Position numbers and translations under genes: made by a program
Assembly (NCBI GenBank): GCA_000442125.1
Contig: KE546975.1
Location: forward strand, 62,001-126,000
Source: Opeltia flavorubescens
Taxonomy: Eukaryota; Ascomycota; Lecanoromycetes; Teloschistales; Teloschistaceae
Reading direction: 5' to 3'
DNA: 64,000 nucleotides
In this document: positions 32,575-44,283 of the stretch, piece by piece
How the letters are laid out: every line of letters begins with the position of its first letter
Numbering within the stretch: position 1 is the stretch's first letter
Notes under the pieces: generated by a model
Told to the model about the DNA's origin: nothing
The model's database searches: none
The model's input: only the letters and a program-made list of their open reading frames with translations

Positions 32575-33746
32575 ATGTCGGATAAGAAGGTCTTTGTTGT
32601 TTTCGGTGCCACTGGCAACCAAGGCGGTTCCGTCATCAATTCCGTCCTCAATGATCCCTCCGCCGCCAAGGAGTTCAGGCTCCGCGGTATCACCAGGGAC
32701 CCTTCCAAGCCGAATGCCCAGGCATTGGCTGCTCGAGGAGTCGAATGTGTGACGGTAGGAAACCACTGGTTTCCTGACCAAGCAATCTCACAGTTGAGGT
32801 TTATACTGAATATGATTGCTTACTAGGGAGACATCAACGACAAAGCATCATTGACAAAAGCCCTCGGAGGCGCTCACAGCGTCTATGCCGTCACAAATTA
32901 CTGGGAGAAGATGGACGCCGATCTCGAGCTCCAACAAGGCAAGAACATAGCCGATGTCTGCAAGGTAATCCAAGTCCCCTAAACCCACTCCTCCTCCACA
33001 AATCCTAAACCTGGAAATAATCAGGACGTCGGCGTACAACACCTAATCTGGTCCGGCCTCATCGACGTCAAAAAGCTCACTTCAGGAAAATACCCCCACG
33101 TCTATCACTTCGACAGCAAAGCCCACATCACCGAATACATCCACTCCCTCGGAATCCCCAGCTCCACATTCATGCCCGGCTTCTACATGTCCAACCTAGA
33201 ATCCATGATGAACCCCTCCCCTACCTCTCCTCACTCCTACACATTCGCAATGCCCATGTCCCCCCAGGCGCAAATCCCATTCTTCGACGCCGCCGCCGAT
33301 ACGGGTAAGTTTGTGAAAGCGATGCTCATGAAGCGGGATCAAGTACTTGGAAAAAGGGTTCTCGCTGCTACAGACTATTATGACGCGACGGATGTGCCGA
33401 AGACGCTTGAGAAGGTGAACCCGGAGGTGGGGAAGGGAGCGCAGTATGTAACTATTGACGGGGAGACGTTCCAGGGTGCGTTGAAGGGGAGTGGGATGCC
33501 GGATTTTGCGGCGCTGGAGATGTATGAGAATATGGCGTTTATGGACGAATTTGGGTATTATGGGAAGGAGGGGTTGGAGTGGAGTCTTTCCGTAAGTTCT
33601 TTGATCTTGTTATTGGATTTCTGCGATGATTTAGTTTTTGGTGGTCGACGATGCTGATTGAGTGTTCGGTTCAGTTGCTTGATGAGAAGCCGACGACGCT
33701 CGAGGAGTACTTTGCCAAGACACCCAAGTGGAACAAGTCTGCATAA
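32575..33746 (+). CDS. NmrA-like NAD(P)-binding protein
   Basis: Four exons (32575-32754, 32827-32964, 33025-33591, 33675-33746), all phase 0, give 318 residues. The N-terminus MSDKKVFVVFGATGNQGGSV carries the NmrA-type Rossmann motif GATGNQG. Further family marks are RGITRDPSKP, GDINDKASLTKALGGAHSVY, AVTNYWEKM, VQHLIWSGL and YHFDSKAHITEYI. The last lacks the YxxxK dyad of true short-chain reductases, as in NmrA and HSCARG. These proteins usually sense the NAD(P) redox state and bind regulators rather than catalyse, although some act as reductases or phenylcoumaran-type enzymes. No membrane segment or export signal. It could be the right border of cluster 1 or an unrelated redox-regulation gene. 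Confidence 0.85.
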
Positions 33747-34389
33747 GCAAATGAGACAGAAGGTGAGGCTGGAGAATGAGGTAGTTTATATGACAGCCAA
33801 ATTTCACGTCATCTAGTCACAAGTACGACCAACTTCTACCCACATTCCTTTGATTGGATTTAGTTCGGTGCAACTTTCAATGCATCTCTCCATGCCTCTC
33901 GAGTCACCATAAAATTCGGAAATGATCCCTTCCTAAGCAACCATCCTCAACCACAGAGCTCGAGATCTCGTCAAGGCGAATACGAAGTATCGATATCCCA
34001 ATAGCCTAAAGAAAGAAAACAAGTATACATACTCGACAGGCAAGGCAAGGGCGAGTCCCCGGGTAATTTAGTTCTCGAGACTCACCTCTCCATGCTTTCC
34101 TTTATCGTCCTCTTCTTTCTACGTTTCATTCTCAGTATTGCTAAACTTCTCCCTGCCCTCTCCTCAGACTTATCAACCCCGAGAACTATTGCTTTTACCC
34201 CTGACCTGGTTTTCCGAAGCTGTTGAAGAAGTACAAAGTAGAAATATCTGACTCTATTACAACTTAGTTACCTACAATGGAAAAACTTATGCTCCAGTCG
34301 TACGATGTTCAGCCCGTCCACTACTCACAGAGCGAGTCGGTATAACCTATATATTCCCGCCGAAAACTTTCTAGAGGATGAATTTTTTT
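33747..34389. other. Convergent 3' intergenic region
   Basis: About 640 bp between the 3' ends of the NmrA-like gene and the next reverse-strand gene. Nothing recognised. Confidence 0.4.
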
Positions 34390-35623
34390 TTAGCTTTGGT
34401 CGCTGCTGCTGCTCCCCTCGTCCTCATCCAACCCCGCACACCACCTCCTCCCCCTAACCCCACTAACCACACACCCCCTCGCCATCCTCACCCCCGGTGA
34501 GTGGGCCTCCGGGTGGTCGGGCGGATGCGTAACCACACTCATCTCAAAAACCATCTCCCTCCACTCCCCCCTCAGCACAAACCACCTCGCCACCGCCTCC
34601 AACAGCGCCACAGCATGAAACTGCTGAAACGAAAACCTAGTCGCAAAAACCTCCGGCAACACATCCTCGATAAAGATCCAAACTTGAAACGCGCGGATCT
34701 GGACGCTCGTGTGCGGGATGGGCGTTGAGGCAGGGAGACGCGCGAGGTCGAGCAGGAGGGCGAGGATGGAGGTGAAGGTTTGGATTTGGGGGAGGTGGAA
34801 GGAGCCGTGGAAGGAGAAGGTGAGGTCGTAGGTTGGGTGGGGGTCGTTGTTGTTGTCGAGTCCTCGATTTGGTTGTTGTTCTGACTTTGCGGGGGTGGTG
34901 GGGTTTTGTGGTAAGGGGGTGCTGCTGATGGGGTCGGTGATATTGACAGCAATGGTGGAATTATTATTAGTCGTTGTAGGCCACGACGACGACGACGACG
35001 ATGGTAACACCAACGACGGAAAAGCACCACCCCCTCCCCCACCACCCCCCGTATCCGAAGCCAGCACACCAAAATACAACGGCCTCCCATAGAAATAAAT
35101 ATTAAAAACCGTCGGATGCAATCTCCCCACTCGCATACAGTCAACCGCAAGCGTCTTCAGGACCCACATCACCGTGCTCCGTTTGAGCTTCTCATTCGGC
35201 GCATTGGGCGCCGCGTGCAGGATTATCCTCACAGGGGCATCCGCGGGGCTGAGACGGCTCGTATGTTCGTATTCCGTCACGGCAGCGTCGTAGTCCTCGA
35301 GAGCTTCTTCTTTCATACCGGAGATGCAGGCGATGGCGATGGAGTTGATGGAGAAGATGTTGGGCTGGGGGGAAGAGCGGGGGTATTGGATGTTGAGGAA
35401 GGAGAATTCGTCCGAGAGTGTGGAGTTCGCTACCGGACTATTTAGGGGCTGGTGTTAGTATAAAAGCTTGAGAGCGGGGGGTCAAATGCTGATCTGTAAG
35501 GCATCATATGGGTGTGTGCGTTTATTACTTTTCTCCTGAGCTGAGCGATTGAGCGTGAGCTCCTGCCAAGCTCATCAAAACAATGGAACCCAATGTCAGG
35601 ATCAGTCTGCAGGACAAAAACAT
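34390..35623 (-). CDS. Secreted protein of unknown function (380 residues)
   Basis: Exon 1 (35623-35529) encodes a clear signal peptide, MFLSCRLILTLGSIVLMSLA followed by GAHAQ. A 91-nt intron (GTAATA...AAATAG) contains a perfect TACTAAC branch point, which decides for the acceptor at 35438 over the nearer CACCAG. Exon 2 is 35437-34390. The junction (GEN|PVANSTLSDEF) is in phase. The protein has two folded-looking parts separated by low complexity: Gly- and Ser-rich runs with Asn/Pro/Thr-rich sequence (residues about 165-230). The first part (VRIILHAAPNAPNEKLKRST, VFNIYFYGRPLYFGVL) and second part (DLTFSFHGSFHLPQIQTFTS) suggest beta-rich structure. I do not recognise the family. Confidence 0.6.
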
Positions 35624-36478
35624 CGTGCCCAGAGTAACCTTGGAATCAAAGCTCTACAGTCGACCTTTCGAATCGTGGACCTGGACTAAATAGCATGTCG
35701 GCCCCAGAAACATGATTCGTCATCTTTGGCTTGCGGCGAAACCTCAACAACTCGCGAGGAAGTTACGTACATCATTCCGGCGCATGTCGCGAATGCAGCA
35801 AGCGCCAGTATTGGATCAGCGGTAGATGCGCAAAATGTACTGTCCTGCCGAAGCCCATCATAATTAGAGGGTGCGCATTGACAATGCACATCTTGAAATT
35901 GATACACTGCGATTGATCCAGAAAATAGACTTTGGAAAATCATAAAGATTGCGAAACCTACTACTTATATACCTTTCCCTCTCAGTCATTGGAAAAATTT
36001 CTATCTCATTTCCTCTTGAATGGGATATCGAGCTCTTCATGAAAAGATAGGAAATTCAAGTCTGGATTTCATGATTGGTAGAGAGAATTGAAGGGATAAA
36101 GGGTACGAGATTCCAAAAATATTCTGAGACAACGTCATAGACAAAAAAGGATTCACGTGCAAAGTATGTGCCAGTACGAGAACGAGTGACCCGTTGCGAA
36201 TGTTTGAGATACATTCATGCCCTACATCGCAAGCTTTCGCAAATCCAACTAGTCTCGCGAATCTACAATGAAGATCCGATACCTTACCGCTTGACTGGAT
36301 TTGATGTCATCCCAGTGCCTGACCTCAACTCTGGTTACTTCTCGATGGAAGAGAGAGGTAAGATTCATGGGACCAAAAGCATTGGAATTAATATTTGTAG
36401 GTTGCACAGTCACTTCTCCACTTTGGCTCCATGTAGCTATAGTGCAAATTCATNGAGATGTACAGTAGTTGGATAGTA
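35624..36478. other. Intergenic, AT-rich
   Basis: About 850 bp, including the N at 36454. Open frames on both strands carry no motifs. Contains the promoter of the 35623 gene and the 3' side of the aspartic-protease-like gene. Confidence 0.4.
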
Positions 36479-38345
36479 TCAGCGACGCAAGCTGCTCGTG
36501 TAACTTATGTCATATGGTGTATCTGGTACATGAGGCAAAGGCTTATTGATTCCAAGCTTTGAACGAGTATGGGACGAGTTTCTTGCCGCTGCAACGGTCG
36601 ATCCTTGATTACCCCAGCTCTTCTTTGTTGAAGATATATCCTCGCTCGATCTCGGGGTGAGTGGTAGATACACGATATTGGAGGTCCGAGGGTTGACAAC
36701 AGGGGTCTTTGTGTCGAGCATAATGGGTGTATCTGACGATCTACTTCTCGAGTCAGAGGATAATTCGTGGTTACGGTACATCGGTGAAGCTGATAATTCG
36801 CGAAGTGATGTTCCTCCACTATATGCCATTTCATTGATATTATTGCCTGAGCCGGAAGGATTGTTTGGGTCCAGAAGTTCCGGCCGACCGAGTGGATTGT
36901 CATGCAATTCTCGTACAGTCGGAATGTCCATCTCTTGTACCGGTATAGAAGAGAAAGGTCTCGCTATAGGAGAGTCTTGAAGCTTCTGATTGGTCAACTG
37001 TGTCAAAGTTCGATTTCTGCGCCATCTCCGAATAGTGAAGAACACAAAGGCTGCGAGCAGCAATGCAAAAATGGCTGAGCCTATTCCAATGCCGATCCGA
37101 GCCCCTCGATTTAGATGATCGCCTGAGTTTGGAGCTATGGTAGCATTCCAGGGGATCGGAATGATGTTGGACTGGGCTATATCGTTGAAGAGGGTCTGTG
37201 CTATTGTGAAGTTCTTTTGATCGTAATTCGTGATGATGTAGCTGCAAAAAATCAGCAGACTACCACTCATTCGTGCGGAAGACGCATACGCTTCCTGCAG
37301 AAATGCTCTGCCAAGCGTAATCTGATCATCGGTACCTCGTCTCAAGGGGAAATAAGAGGTTGCATTTGGGCGAATTGGCGGTTTGAAGACGAGATCAAAG
37401 CTTGCGTAAGGAAGAGTGATATCAACCGTTGGTTTTGAAAGTTTGTCATTGCCAAGACGAAAGGTAAATTGCGGATTACTAGCCAACAATTTTTGGTGGA
37501 GAGAATCATCAACAAAGTAGATATTATTCTTTTCGTTGTAGACCAAACCTAGCTCGGACTCGAATGTCTTGCACGCGTCTTCGGGTAGATACAGATATGG
37601 CACGGTCGAGTCGATGAAGGCCAGCGTGGGTGATGGCAATAAGCTGCTTACAGATCCGTTGATATACGTTGATGTAATTGATTGGATTCCAACAACAAGA
37701 TCTCGCTGAATGTCTGGTGCTAGAGTGAAGGAGACATTTGAGGGGGAATATCTAGACGCGTCAGAGCCGCCGAAAGTAAGACTTCCAAAACTGCCTTTAG
37801 AGCCTAGGATATCGATCAGCATAGCTTGTCAATCTTACAAAGATGGCTTCATACGATAGTGCGCTCCTGCGGTGTAAGACCAGCTCAGACTCGGAATCAA
37901 GTTACGCGCTCGCAGAGTCGATAGGAAACTCTGATGTGGATGAGAAAAATCAGACAGGTTTTGCGGTTGCTGCTGGAGGCCAAGAAGGCCAATGTACCAG
38001 TGTTCGGTCCTAAGACCGGCGATGATCTGGGAGTCCAGTGTCGGTCCGCCCGTTGCATTACTCAAACCAAGTGACATAGTATCCAAGCCGAATGTAGCGC
38101 TTTCATTGTGACCGAGATTCATCTCCAATGCCAAAGTGAAGTTACCAAATTCTTGCCATGAACTCGATTTACTAAGGTCGAAGAGTCCACCACGAGCCTG
38201 GCTGCATTCGGATGACGGGGGGTCACAGCCTCCAGAAGTAACAAGCCATGTCGCTGAACCGGCTGTAGATGGTAGTACCCGGACCGGTTGATCTGAAGAG
38301 CCGACACGTAGGTCAAAGGACGACCATTCACCATCAATGCCATCC
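36479..38345 (-). CDS. Membrane-anchored aspartic-protease-like protein (5' end unresolved)
   Basis: Pepsin-family fold. Three exons are secure (38345-37855, 37803-37290, 37241-36479; introns 51 and 48 nt, in phase). The first exon is not resolved; a signal-like sequence (MRRILSFCLVLPTNTSMLY) around 38644 is a candidate. It starts in mature sequence at DGIDGEWSSFDLRVGSSDQP. Where pepsins have the first catalytic DTG, this protein has VLPSTAGSATWLVTSGGC, so the Asp is absent; the second half has LAFIDSTVPYLYLP with an Asp in DST. RSKGSFGSLTFGGSDASR is a typical flap-to-body segment. One transmembrane segment (IGIGIGSAIFALLLAAFVFF) is followed by IRRWRRNR and a 170-residue Ser/Pro-rich cytosolic tail. 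The layout fits cell-surface, possibly non-catalytic, relatives of yapsins. Protease activity should not be assumed. Confidence 0.8.
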
Positions 38346-39547
38346 CTGCCATAGTAATCAGCGCACGTAAGGCGATAGGTGAGCGATACAAATCAATGTG
38401 AATTCAGTGCGAAGATGCGAACATGGAGAGGGGCAACGGAGAAGATGGGAAGAATAGGTCAACCATTGGTGATATGGTACTGCGTATGATTTGTATGATG
38501 CATTCGAACATGCAGCATTCGACTTACCACCATTGTGACGGAGCCCACGAAATAGGAGACGGAAGTGCGGACCGTGTCATCGAACTGAGTGTAGAGCATA
38601 GATGTGTTGGTAGGTAGCACAAGGCAAAAGGATAGGATCCGCCTCATCTTCTTTAATAACGGCACCATCTCTCATACCAAGGCCGAAGCACACACACAAG
38701 AAGTCAGCTTGCTTTCGCCAAGTCTCAGTCTAAAGCCAAACTCAAGGTATAGATCCTGCAATCTATGATAGTTGGTCCACTTGGTGAGCTTATGCAGGCG
38801 ATGCATCAAGGTGTGCCATATATCCCGTACTGCCTTGATGACGGCTTCAAAGTATCGACTTTTGTGTCATGGAGGGTATGCTTATTAAGCGAACCCATTG
38901 TTGATTGGTGCAATCAGCCTCCGGATTCATTTGTCCGACTTTCCTAGCGGGCGCTTAAGGAATCCTTCTGTCACACCATTTGATGACAAAAGTCATTTCA
39001 TTCGACCAGAGTAGAAAGATTTCTCATCATCACCATTAGACTCGTTTCACCAATCATTAAGTGCGGCAGAATCTTCGTTTAATATGCAGTCCGTCAGCCT
39101 CATCTACATCTTTGCCGCATCCTTGTGACAAGTACTTAGAATCCTTCGAATCCTTCTGAACTTTGTTCTTCCCATTGCTTATCGAGCTACTCAGTGTGAC
39201 CAGTATACCAAGCGTAATGGAAGGCAGAAGATATGACATTTCACCGCTACCTCCGACAGCTTGACAGCTATTTTGCTAATTCTCATGAACTCAATCACTC
39301 TTACAACACAATAAAGGAGAGCGTCCGACGCTGGCAAGACTAAGGTCACTGAGCGGCGTAGTACCATCTCAGCTCAGGTTTTCCTCTACAGCCTGTTAAG
39401 GCGCATGTACCTACACCATGTGAGACCCGCTATCATGGCTTCCTTCAACGCCTTGCTTCTTAGCCCCGTCACCTTGGCTATTCGTCAAGTGGATATCTAT
39501 CTCCTTGACCACCAAACTTCCCAGTCTTTGGGTCTGCCTTGGAAAGC
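38346..39547. promoter_or_regulatory. Divergent region: 5' end of aspartic-protease-like gene and promoter of 39548 gene
   Basis: Holds the unresolved first exon and promoter of the aspartic-protease-like gene and the promoter of the secreted-protein gene at 39548. No other gene supported. Confidence 0.4.
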
Positions 39548-40715
39548 ATGCTGATCGGAATGCAATTCTACCATGCCTTCTTCTTCCTCACGTCCTGCCT
39601 CGCCCCACTGTCTGTTCTTGCCGACAGCCTCATACCGATGGCAACAGGGAATTATGCTGTTGAAACCGCACGCCCTTCCTCACGATGTTTTGGAGATTAC
39701 TGTATGACCGATACCCATGCTGTCATAGCCGGAGAGCCCATGGAAGGTCACATGACTCAGGACACACGCATTTTCAACGTCACAGACTACGCAAATGGTA
39801 ATGTGGCAGCCAAGGTTGGAGATGTCCTCAGTCTCTACCCTGAAACAGCCGGCAACCTGAGCTCTGGTATTCTCTGTAACCTCATAATGAGTATGAAACC
39901 AGGGTTCGCACAGGAAATACTGAATTCCTATAACGGATATTGGATTGGACTCTTGATGGTGGACCGACCAAGTCCTGATCCAGATTCGCGTTTCGAAAGC
40001 TTGATAGTTGAATCATTATACGATGGAACCCCGGAAGGTCTTCGTGATCAGGTCGATCCTGCTCTACTGATCCCAACTCCTACCCAGGGCTGCGCGTCAG
40101 ATCAATGCCTTCAAATCATACCTGTTAGTATACAAGCCCTGACATCGCTCCTAGCATACCTTGTAACATCAAGATAGTCTGCAGATGTTTTCTATTTTGG
40201 CCCAGAGCCGACAAATACAGCCTGTCTATCCAACGTAACCAGTCAACCACCTCCTCCGCCTACTCCTGCACTAGATATGTACGAGACAGCCATCCCCCAA
40301 AGGTGACCCGGCCATCAAAGCTAATTATCATTCTTTTAGGGACCCATCATACGTCTACGTCGTCTATCAGCCATACCAACTGTTCGACATGTGTAGGAAT
40401 TGGTTGGGCGGTATGCAGGCCCCCGCAACCACGATCAAGTACGAATCGACTGCCATCTCGACACTGCAATACCAGTCAGGTGCTCCACCAATGACAAAGG
40501 TCATGAACTTTGCAGACCTTCCATGTCCACCGACAGGTGTTGCGGACCAAGTGAACTCCGGAGCTCCTTATAATCCCATCTTGGTTCCAAAGATTTACCC
40601 ACTTGTTGAGGGTGCAATGGAATGCCATGCAGTTGCTATCAAGGACCCACCAGTCCGTGCTATCAGGGTGAACAAAATATCAGGGCCTGATGATGGCGGT
40701 GGTGGAATCCCTTGA
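39548..40715 (+). CDS. Secreted protein of unknown function (350 residues)
   Basis: Exons 39548-40123, 40178-40278 and 40340-40715 join in phase (introns 54 and 61 nt; GTTAGT...GATAG and GTACGA...TTTTAG) and give 350 residues. The N-terminus has a signal peptide (MQFYHAFFFLTSCLAPLSVL, counting from the second ATG at 39560, followed by ADS). The mature protein contains about nine cysteines (RCFGDYC, ILCNL, GCASDQCL, TACLS, MCRNW, PCPP, ECHAV), several N-glycosylation sites, a Pro run, and a Gly-rich C-terminus (GPDDGGGGIP). No membrane segment or GPI signal. The frame opens with a TTG upstream; the first ATG is taken as the start. Not a family I recognise; an extracellular or wall-associated role is inferred from the signal peptide and cysteines. 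Confidence 0.65.
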
Positions 40716-42885
40716 GTCAGAACGGATCCTTTGTTTTCTCTCAAGAGAACCATATATTCAACTTACATAGGCTTTGGAAGGCGCATGGCTGAGTGGATGT
40801 TTTAGGCGCTAAAACGTAGTCTTGTAGGTTCCACCTATGAACTCGACTTCTGTTTCTAGATGGGAGTCTGCACTATAACAAATGATCACAGTCTTATGCG
40901 ATAGTCCAGATTACCAATCTAAAAGGGCCAAATAATTCATGAAGGTTCACCAAGGACATTTGGAAGAATAAGATACCGATACAGGGTCTAATCTGTAGGC
41001 CAGTCTGTACAATATGACATGTTTCCTAAAGTGACAAACAACAATCAAGTCCTATAAGCCAATCATGTGTTCCTGAATAACAACCGGGGCTGCCCCCTAC
41101 CTTCACAAAAGTTTCTTCAACGTAATCAGTCTTAACCTCCCAGTACCCTAAACTCCACCAACAAACGATCAATACACCGACCTCAGCCTTATCCACGAAA
41201 AGCATGAGCCAAAAGACCCATCCAACAAATCCGTATCAGAATCCGTACAGCCTAGAACTACGCCCAAATCCCCTCCTATCTCCCCTCTCGCTCTCCATGT
41301 CCGGTCCACAGAATCTTTAAAGAATTCTATGACGACAAAATCGAGCGCCCAGCTAACCCAACCCTAGAGGATTTCACATCATCACGATTACTACGCTGCG
41401 ATGAGATAACCCAAAAACCAATCCACCAACTCGTCAAACCAGTATGTCAAGAAATAACCTAGTGGCACACTTCGCCAGACTTCCCTCGTCCTTAAAGAAA
41501 GCAAAAAATGAACAAAGGAACGTTTTCCGTCAAAGCCAGATTTATTAGAGATTTACGTCGCTACTACAGCATTTCAGATTACTTACCAGCTAACAGATAA
41601 TCGAAGGCTGCCTGGACGATTGGGATGCTTCCCTTCTCATATGGAGTTTAGGTGAATAGAAAACGGAGCTTATCTTCAATTATAACCGTCGATTGATGTC
41701 ATATGAGGTTTTCACTACAATCGATTGGGTAATAACAACATTTTACTTATTTTCCTATACTTCAGTCTCTAGTCCAAAGCACTCTTATCGATATGAGGAC
41801 ACAATGAGATTAATGCATCAAATTGATGCTGGNAGCAATTTCGAATCCATGGGTGGATGTACTGCGTTGATAGTCTACCAAGAAAAAGAAAGCTTTGAAG
41901 TCCTTGATTGGGGGATAATGTTCGAGGAAATGTACCGCTCAGGCGAGCTGTAATACATCTACTATTCTCATTGACGCTATCAAGAAACTCAAGTACGAAA
42001 TGATTTCTGACTGTGGATTTGAAATGAATTGATTATCACTAGCAGCAGAAGACGATATCAAGTGTTACGGAACAGCAGAATTCATAGGTAATTTGTGGTG
42101 GGAGAGCATTGCAAAGGGAAGAAAAAAAACGGAAAGCTTGAATGCTTCGTTTATCTACACGGTACAATTAGTTATTTAATCGATCTCTGGTCTGTCTGCG
42201 CTGTAAGCAATTCTGCAACGAGTCTTGATAGCCATGAAGGGGAAAGGGGTGGATCAAATTACTTATTGCTGTGCATTGTAGTTTTCTAAGTGGTTTTGGT
42301 AGACCATATATTGAAATTTAGCGGTCAGTCAATCTCACCTGTGCTTAACTAATCAGGATGAAACGCGATACAGATTGATACGCATCATTAGCACCTTTTC
42401 CGTGGAGGGGAATCAATGATGTTATGATTGGGTGTTGCCCGTCATTCAGTACAACGCTTTTGCTCTTTCTGAAAAGAAAATGTCCCGACAAAGATTAGTG
42501 CCGGAGTATTTTCGGCAGATGTCTTTGGGCTGCGGCTGCACCAACCAGAAATGTTGACTTCGACCCTTTTTTTCTGTAAACATGTCTCTCTGTAACTTTA
42601 GGGTCTGGCATTCCACTATTTACTCGCTAGCAGCTGTATATCTCGGCTGCTGGAAAACACACCTCCTTCGCGTGAGCGACTACGGTGTAGACGCCGCCAG
42701 AATGCCCAGAGGATCAAAGGCACTCTTATCACGTGTCACGAGCGAACCTTGACGGAGTCTTTCACAAGGCAAGCTCCGTGGCGCCATGTTCGATAGGTAG
42801 CGGGAAGGAGGATTCGGCTCCCTTGAAAGATGAGGTGAGTCTACACACTGGATCCTGCGACAAGGATCTGACTGATCCATCCTAG
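40716..42885. other. Intergenic with coding-like remnants; 5' exon of DUF7924 gene at the right
   Basis: About 2.2 kb. Coding-like pieces without a continuous frame occur: around 41315-41450 (EFYDDKIERPANPTLEDFTS, ITQKPIHQLVKPVCQEI) and 41770-41953 (YEDTMRLMHQIDA, then SNFESMGGCTALIVYQEKES), the latter with the N at 41833. They look like parts of a decayed fungal gene of unknown family. The first exon of the gene at 42886 should lie between about 42650 and 42840, with a donor GTGAGT at 42836-42841. Confidence 0.3.
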
Positions 42886-44283
42886 GTCAATTCAGCTCCT
42901 GTACCTCTCAATAGCCCAAAGCGAGCTCGTGGAGCACAGTCCCCGTCTGACAACCTTCCCGACGAGCTTCCCTACGAGCCTCCTGACAGACGATTGCGAA
43001 CCTTTCCTACGAGACCTTGGGGGGGAACCGATGAAGAGGTTGCCGAAATCACCTCGTCCTACAAAAGCTTCATTGAATACTGGGCAGCGACAGAGGAATG
43101 GCCAAAAGCATTCTATCAAGATTCGATGGAACATCTTTACGCAGAGAAGAAGCCCGGGAATCCTAGTCGCAAATCATCTAAAGCCAGCACAGCTACTCCT
43201 CGCGCACCGGGGCCAGAGGGAAAAGAAAGTGCTTCATTCAAGGTTCCAAGCTATCATGTTCTATTGGAGACTCGTGGATACAGCTATATGAGGAGCCATG
43301 AAGATGGCATACGAGATGAATGCAAGAATCTATGCCAGCAACTGCTCGAGAGCAAACAACCAATTCCGCCAAGGACCATCTTCGGCGATGACGTCTTTGA
43401 AACTACGTGCAATCGGTTGCACGGCAAAAACAAAGAGAGAATCTTGAAAGATCTCACTCAGTTGATCATTCCTTCAGCTGAGCCCTTGGCCACTCTCGGT
43501 GCCCGACATCTTGACGTTGTCGCGGAAAGTGTCAACGAAGCTTGGGATAATTGCATCAAAATCAAAACTACCCCTCTGCAACCCGACTATGCCGTCGGCT
43601 TCCAACGATCTGCTTTCTCAGACGACCAGCTCAAGAAGCTTCAACCTTTCGTGGGCGATCTTTCAGATAGATCGTACTTCATGGCTACGCATTATATGTA
43701 CTTTCCCTTCATGGCATGCCAAGTCAAAAGCGGTACTGGAGGGCTCGATGAAGCGGATGACCAGAATGCCGATAGCATGAATGTTGCACTGAGAGGCATT
43801 GTTACACTCTTTCGTGCGGTCAAGCGGGAGCAAGAACTTCACCAACGACACCTCGGATTTTCCATTTCACATGATCAAGAATCAGTCAGGATATGGGGCC
43901 ATTATGCAGTAATGGAGGAGTCCAAGATCACTTTCTGGCGCCATCCAATCCGCAGTTACAACTTCACAGAATGGAATGGCTTGGAGCAATGGACCGCGTA
44001 CACTTTCACAAGAAATGTCTATGATGTATGGGTTCCTTTCTTTTTCAAATTGATATGTTCTGCTGTCGACGATCTGCCTCTACCGCAAGACATTCCCTCA
44101 TCTGATCTCCAGCCTGAAGATGCAAATGGAGTTGCTGAAAAAGGAAAGGAGACATGGAGTATCGATGTTGGACTTCCTTACAAAACACCAGAGGAGGTAT
44201 GGGGAGTACTCCGGAAGTACCAAATCCAAGCCCAAAAAGCTTTAGATCAGCAGAATGGACTGCGACAGATGCAGGTAGCATAG
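42886..44283 (+). CDS. DUF7924-type fungal protein (5' exon not included)
   Basis: Exon 2 begins at 42886 after a good acceptor (CATCCTAG) and is open to TAG at 44281-44283. The frame then reads VNSAPVPLNSPKRARGAQSP, DELPYEPPDRR, IEYWAATEEWPKAFY, then a long C-terminal domain with PDYAVGFQRSAFSDDQLKKL, HYMYFPFMACQVKSG, AVMEESKITFWRHPI and WTAYTFTRNVYDVWVPFFFK. I recognise this arrangement as the family now called DUF7924, which is repeatedly expanded in some Pezizomycotina. PDYAVG with (F)xACQVKSG looks like the D...(E/Q)xK core of a PD-(D/E)XK nuclease fold, so a nuclease-like role has support from motif layout only. KRAR in the N-terminal part may be a nuclear signal. The annotated protein lacks its first 30-50 residues. 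Confidence 0.7.
   Translation, partial: VNSAPVPLNSPKRARGAQSPSDNLPDELPYEPPDRRLRTFPTRPWGGTDEEVAEITSSYKSFIEYWAATEEWPKAFYQDSMEHLYAEKKPGNPSRKSSKASTATPRAPGPEGKESASFKVPSYHVLLETRGYSYMRSHEDGIRDECKNLCQQLLESKQPIPPRTIFGDDVFETTCNRLHGKNKERILKDLTQLIIPSAEPLATLGARHLDVVAESVNEAWDNCIKIKTTPLQPDYAVGFQRSAFSDDQLKKLQPFVGDLSDRSYFMATHYMYFPFMACQVKSGTGGLDEADDQNADSMNVALRGIVTLFRAVKREQELHQRHLGFSISHDQESVRIWGHYAVMEESKITFWRHPIRSYNFTEWNGLEQWTAYTFTRNVYDVWVPFFFKLICSAVDDLPLPQDIPSSDLQPEDANGVAEKGKETWSIDVGLPYKTPEEVWGVLRKYQIQAQKALDQQNGLRQMQVA

Noticed and set aside
40781-40860. tRNA-Ser/Leu-like stretch (GCGCATGGCTGAGTGGA followed by a GGTTCCA-like box)
   Set aside because: The D-arm-like and T-loop-like boxes are present, but I could not pair an acceptor stem, anticodon stem or T stem; likely chance or a very old remnant.
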